Assembly (NCBI GenBank): GCA_036784855.1
Contig: JAZDSV010000005.1
Span: 62,001-126,000 of the forward strand
Length of the DNA: 64,000 bases
Direction: 5' to 3'
DNA from: Aphelidium insulamus
Taxonomy: Eukaryota; Aphelidiomycota; Aphelidea; Aphelidiaceae
Positions 59,384 to 64,000 of the stretch are shown piece by piece (positions within the stretch are counted from its first letter, which is position 1; each line of letters opens with the position of its first letter). Both the position numbers and the translations under genes were made by a program. The notes under the pieces were generated by a model. The model searched no databases. It was given only the letters and a program-made list of their open reading frames with translations, and was not told the origin of the DNA.

Positions 59384-62300
59384 CTATTTCGATAACTTGT
59401 TCTGCAGCTCGCTGGTGAGCAAAGCGTTTTGCCGCTTCAATTCCGCATTCTCCTTCTTTATCGCTTGCAGCTGAAGTACCAGTGAGTCAACTATGGGATT
59501 TCCGCTATTCGAAATTTCTTCTGCAGTTGCTGCGGCCGACTCTTGTTTAGTGGTTGCAGTGACCGGAAGTGATCGGCTTTCGCTCACCGCCCTCGGGTCC
59601 ACGGCGCCACCGACGGCCGCCCGGGTAATCAGGTCGGCGATAAATTTGCGTTGTTGTTCCGTCTGAACTAGCAGCAGTGTGAGCTGGTCGACTATAGTGT
59701 TGCCAGTCGACACCGGCATCGTAGATGCTTGCGAGGTGAGCAAGCTCAACGATGATAATGCAGCTGGCAAGGAAATGTTTCTGCCGCCCAAAGTGGCGGG
59801 CTTGGATAGACCATGCGATGCCAAGTCTGATGTTTGCGAAGACATTGTCACCGATGCTGAACCCTCTGTAGGCAGAATAAGCCTACTAAATTACTTAATT
59901 GACACGGCAACACACCTCCGTCAGCTGTGTGAATCGACGAGAACTCTGGCGACGTGACGATGGAGTGTGGCGTTGAAGTGACTTCAAATCGTCCTCTCCG
60001 TAAACTCTCTAAAAGATTTAACGTGGCAAATGCGGGAATTGGCACGGCATACCAGCCACAGATGGAGCCGACGTCAAGCGAGACTGCAGGTCGATGGACG
60101 GCCGCGACTTTGTCTCTATGTACATATATTACATGGGGAAACATTTATCTGCAAAAGATTACCAATGGCTGGCGGGATATTCACTGTCGTATCAACAATC
60201 TTTACTTGCTTCTTGCCCCGCGTAGAATCTGTCAATATGTGTAAGCAAAAAAAGCTATACATAGAGATCCGTATAGACATGCCTGCTGACTCTTCCTCGA
60301 TGGTTGACACAGATGGCTGACCTACTGCACCCCCATCGACCACCGAGAATCTCCCCTTCTTCACCTCGGCAGCTGCAATGCCGTGATTGCCAGTCAAATC
60401 TTGGCCCTGGCTAGATGGTCGAGAGTCAGGCCCAACAACCACCGACGACGCCGTGCTGTTTGTCCGTGAATGAGCGCCAGCTGTGGAGGCCCCCGCGGTT
60501 GGTGCTCCCGAAGCGACGCCAGTGGCCCCACTAATTTCCACGGATGCTGGCGCCGTTATCTGACCAAGTCCCAAGAAAAAGCGACCCTTCTTCTGTTGTT
60601 GCTGTTGTTGCTGCTGAGCAATTCCAGCCGTTGAGAGAGCCGTTTCAGATAGCACTCCCACCCCGCCTTCTGTGCCGTTCTTGCCGTTCGAAGCGGCAAA
60701 TAGCTCAACCAAATTCTCGTCCGACGACACTGGCGACACGATTGGCGAGCTTGGATCGCTGGCCACATCGAGCGCCTGCAGTGATGCAATAGCAATCTCC
60801 GAGCCGGCTGCCGCAACAGCAGCAGGATCATCTTCCGAGAAATCCCAGCTCTGGTCCGATACGCTCTCCCCCTTAGACTCTCTGCGCGGCTCTTTGTGCG
60901 GTCTTTCATTGACGGGCGGTATCTTGCGCACAACCGTTTCAGCGAGGAACGCGGGCTTTTTGGCATGGCGAAAGGTAGAGTGTTGCAAAAGTTTCTCGGC
61001 CGACGGGCGGCTGGCTGGATTCTTTTGCAAGCAGCTGTCAATCATCTCCTTGAAGGATTTGGTGAACTTGCGGTTGGTGCGCGTGCGATCCAGAGTGGGC
61101 GGTTCGTTTTGCAGCGTCAGCATCAATACTTTCATTGGAGGGTATTTAGAGTGTGGAGCACGACCAGATGCCAGTTCCAACGCCGTTATTCCAAACGACC
61201 ATATATCTGCGCGATAATCGTGGCCGACCTAATTGTCAGAATTGAAATAATGCTTCATTACTAGAATCCGACTGACCTGTTGGACCACTTCGGGTGCAAT
61301 CCAGCACGGAGTGCCAACAAATGTGCGCCTTAGGGCGGAATTCCGATCGCCCCACGAATCGTACAACGATGACGACACACCAAAATCTGCCAGCATAACC
61401 ACGCCGTCAGTGTCCATAAGCAAGTTGCCGGCCTTGACATCACGATGGATCAGTCCGTTCTTGTGCAAATAATCCAGCCCGGACAAGGCCTGTTTCAATA
61501 TGGCCACGATTACTGCTTCTTCAAACCCATCAGAGAATCCCGTTTTCATAATGTCCAGACAAGAGCCTGATGGAAAAGAATGAGTTAATAAATGAGTTCA
61601 CATTGTCGACAAACCTGCGCTCAAATACGGCGTGACAATATACAACTTGGACTCGACTACAAATGAGCCCTTCACAGGAAGTAAATTGGGATGCTTGCAC
61701 AACGACATCACTTGCAGCTCTTTCTACAAAACATCGCATTAGCCCGTCGTACTTGCACACTATGGAGACGGACACGACGGACAAATCGCATATATGCATA
61801 CACTTTACGTACACGCAGTTCATCAATTTGGTTACGCTCGAATCGATCCAAATCAATAGTCTTGATGGCAACCGAGCGCGACAACGGTTTATACTTGGCG
61901 ATGTACACCACGGCCGAGGAGCCAAACCCTGCGATAGTGCTTCAGACACCCAGAAAGAAACGCATATATACATTACACCCACCGATTACAGTGCCCATCT
62001 CATAGTCATCTGCAGCCAGAGACAGTGCTGGCTCTTCCGTAGCGGCAGGCGAGGGCTGAGTGATATTCCTGGCCAGGAAGATGGACGTGGCGGTGCGAGT
62101 CTTTGCATTGAGCAACGACACCGGCGAGTGATGGGCAGACGTGCCAGCCGCCGCCACTGTAAGTCGCTCGCCCAGCTGTGCCAGAAAGCCGCCACTGCTC
62201 ACATGGGGAGTGCTTGCAGTCGATGCCGCAGCATTGGCACCGCTCTCGTCCACTACGACAGTCACGGGCGGCTGCGGCGACGCAACGAGCGAGGGATCGG

Positions 62301-62412
62301 ACGCTGCCACAGCTGCCGGCGGCAGGTCTGTGGCATCACCGCCGGCCGCAGAGACGACTTGAATGGGCGGCTGAACAGTTGTGGGCGCTTCCGCCGGGGC
62401 GGCAGAAGACAT
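59384..62412 (-). CDS. STE20-type kinase of the Fray/OSR1/SPAK group
   Basis: Germinal-centre kinase VI-like protein; relatives regulate ion transport and stress responses downstream of WNK. Nine exons (61983-62412, 61813-61928, 61615-61723, 61277-61566, 60283-61228, 60163-60228, 60053-60115, 59916-60008, 59384-59865) give 864 residues. An Ala/Pro/Thr-rich tail precedes the kinase: IGFGSSAVVYIAKY, SVAIKTIDLDRFERN, HKNGLIHRDVKAGNLL, ADFGVSSSLYD, RRTFVGTPCWIAPEV, YRADIWSFGITALELASGRA. After it come three basic-GRF motifs (KKGRFFLG, KKGRFSVV, RRGRFEVT) and a C-terminal coiled coil (NPIVDSLVLQLQAIKKENAE), as in Dictyostelium and fungal Fray-like kinases. Intron 60229-60282 is GC-AG. Confidence 0.85.
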
Positions 62413-62980
62413 TCGACGCGACGGCGATGACTGCGACGGCGCGGTTGCTGGATTGCTGGTTTCGCTTTGACTCTGCGGGCTTTCCTTTTTGTTTCGCCAG
62501 CAAGAAAAATCCAATAATGACTTCAATTATTGATTGAATAGCGGAGTTCGCACAGCGCTATGGCATGAAGGAATGTCTCGCTATACACCGGGCACATCAG
62601 AGGCTGCAATTCATCACAATGCAGCAAATCGGTCAGGCCATTATTGATCGAACTCGCCAGCTGGGACGTTCTGGACTGGCATCAACTTAAATGTAAATAA
62701 ATTGAAATCGGCGTTCAAAAAAAATTGCCTTCAACACGCATATCAGTGCATATATGTGTGAATATATGCATCTATTATGTATTTACAATGTGTCAATGCT
62801 TTCACTTTTTGTTCGCCAACAAGAAGAATATGACGTGACTGCTGTGAACATAATGTGAGCGTATCTGTGCATTATTGGGACACCAGTTAAACATTATGTG
62901 TGCATCACATAATGTTTAACTTTATATGTATATTTATGCATACAGATCGTTACTTACCTGTACATATAAATACGTGTGTT
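62413..62980. other. Intergenic with an orphan exon-like frame and a hairpin
   Basis: A plus-strand frame ending at 62690 reads FAQRYGMKECLAIHRAHQRL and LGRSGLAST; it looks protein-like but has no usable start, so it may be a gene fragment. A perfect 15-bp hairpin follows at 62886-62920. Confidence 0.4.
62886..62920. repeat. 15-bp perfect stem, 5-nt loop
   Basis: GTTAAACATTATGTG, loop TGCAT, CACATAATGTTTAAC. AT-rich, about 60 bp upstream of the SET-domain gene; role unknown. Confidence 0.85.
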
Positions 62981-64000
62981 ATGAATACAATGTTGGGCTG
63001 TAACTTGCTGCGACATACATTGCTCCGTTGCTTATCCATGTCCCGAGTTGGATCGCAAATTGAAGTGCGGCAAAGCGCTCATGCCGGCGCCACCGCGTGG
63101 GCCACTCAATTATTCCACCCTGGAGAAGCAGTACTGGACGGGGAACGGCCTGTACTCTACTGGCCAGCATCATTGAGCAAGGAAGATTTCACGGATATCA
63201 GCGGCAAGTATTCCGAGCGTGAAAGGTCTTTGTATGAAGCCCTGCGCGGCGCCTTAACATCCGATGCGGCAACTGGATCCAATGCACCAGCAGCACCAGC
63301 AGAGGGGCTAGTCGATGATGCGGCGGTACTGGGCGCGTTTCTGCTTGCCCCACCCGTCACGCAACATATGATTGTGGCAGGCAAAGCATTCTTCGCGCCG
63401 ACTGAAGATGAGCTGCAGCAGGACGGCGACACGAAGCAACTTGTTGACTACTTGACTTGCGTTGCCTCTCGTGTGGCATCTACCCTTCCGTCCATTCGGC
63501 ACATTGTCGAGCCGCCGGCACTAATCGCTTGTAACAGCGGCACCGTTGAGCAAGATCTAGTTGCCGCACTGCGCACAGTGCTCATGGTGGCCCTACTTAA
63601 TGCGCATGCCGGACAGCAACATCACGCCGTATACGCTCTGGGATCCAAATTCAACCACTCCTGCCGGCCAAATCTGCGTTTCCAAGTTACTTTATCAGCC
63701 TCGTCGAAGGTTCCCATATTAACCTATACTGCGTTACGGAATATTTCTGTCGGCGAAGAGCTACTAGTGTCATATTTGACTGACGCAGAGCTATGTATGG
63801 ACGTTTGGAGAAGGCACGCAAAACTCTACAAATCAAAGTGGTTCACTTGCCAGTGCATTCGCTGTGCTCTGGAGCTGTCTCAAAGCGTTGGCGTTCAAGA
63901 TAGTGAAGTGGAGCAAAAGTGGATCGACCGCTGTCTGTCAATGTGGCAGAATACAACTGCAACCAGGAGTAGCAAGAAGCAGCTGCAAGTACTGTTACGA
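62981..64000 (+). CDS. SET-domain protein, SMYD-like (3' partial)
   Basis: Open without stop from the ATG at 62981 to the window end, 340 codons so far. The SET core reads YALGSKFNHSCRPNLRFQVT (NHSCxPN), then ALRNISVGEELLVSYL (GEEL.SY), and the post-SET Cys cluster WFTCQCIRCALEL. The beginning EVRQSAHAGATAWATQLFHP then GEAVLDGERPVLYW fits the SET N-terminal strand. Such enzymes methylate lysines on histones or other proteins. The first 20 residues (MNTMLGCNLLRHTLLRCLSM) are basic-hydrophobic and could be a mitochondrial leader; a start at 63038 is possible. No MYND finger is seen between the SET halves. The gene is truncated by the window. Confidence 0.75.
   Translation, partial: MNTMLGCNLLRHTLLRCLSMSRVGSQIEVRQSAHAGATAWATQLFHPGEAVLDGERPVLYWPASLSKEDFTDISGKYSERERSLYEALRGALTSDAATGSNAPAAPAEGLVDDAAVLGAFLLAPPVTQHMIVAGKAFFAPTEDELQQDGDTKQLVDYLTCVASRVASTLPSIRHIVEPPALIACNSGTVEQDLVAALRTVLMVALLNAHAGQQHHAVYALGSKFNHSCRPNLRFQVTLSASSKVPILTYTALRNISVGEELLVSYLTDAELCMDVWRRHAKLYKSKWFTCQCIRCALELSQSVGVQDSEVEQKWIDRCLSMWQNTTATRSSKKQLQVLLR

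Overview
This window is nuclear DNA from a eukaryote. About 35 protein-coding genes are packed on both strands, with roughly one hundred short introns (mostly 43-150 nt, usually ending in TGCAG). A complete U2 snRNA and a tRNA-Phe are also present. CFAP44 and DRC9, both motile-cilium proteins, show that the organism makes a flagellum. The phosphoglycerate dehydrogenase closely resembles yeast Ser3, and the NDR-, Fray- and CDC7-type kinases fit an opisthokont. My best guess is a zoosporic fungus or a close flagellated relative, but the sequence alone does not settle the taxon. Exon models were built by hand from reading frame, splice sites and remembered family motifs. Every multi-exon model below except two (both flagged) sums to a multiple of three.

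Layout. 0-4 kb: three ubiquitin-proteasome genes in a row (USP22-like protease, proteasome beta-7, UBE2H). 4.9-6.5 kb: an element with long near-identical inverted repeats enclosing a damaged intron-containing gene. 6.6-18.8 kb: CapZ alpha, MPDU1, a GATA-type finger protein, a possibly secreted orphan, an HD phosphohydrolase, a LINE 3' remnant, CDC7-like kinase, V-ATPase subunit e, MOG1 and Bud32. 18.9-21.9 kb: two tandem secreted ankyrin-repeat paralogues sharing a promoter block. 22.4-28.1 kb: RPC9, an alpha/beta hydrolase, an orphan secreted protein and DRC9. 28.2-37.0 kb: U2 snRNA, CFAP44 and POLA2. 37.1-43.5 kb: an MFS transporter, a Fab1-type PIP kinase without FYVE, and tRNA-Phe. 43.6-64.0 kb: SF3B2, a zinc transporter, a lipoxygenase-like protein, a SAP protein, an orphan polytopic membrane protein, an NDR-like kinase with DCG in place of DFG, derlin, PHGDH, a Fray/OSR1-type kinase and a truncated SET-domain gene.

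Most genes are housekeeping: protein turnover, splicing, replication, transcription, and glycan, lipid and ion handling. The unusual material is the inverted-repeat element whose repeats carry a C-to-T decay pattern, the secreted ankyrin pair, the high share of GC-AG introns (7 of about 104 modelled), a 10-nt microexon, and several enzymes with altered domain layouts or active-site motifs.
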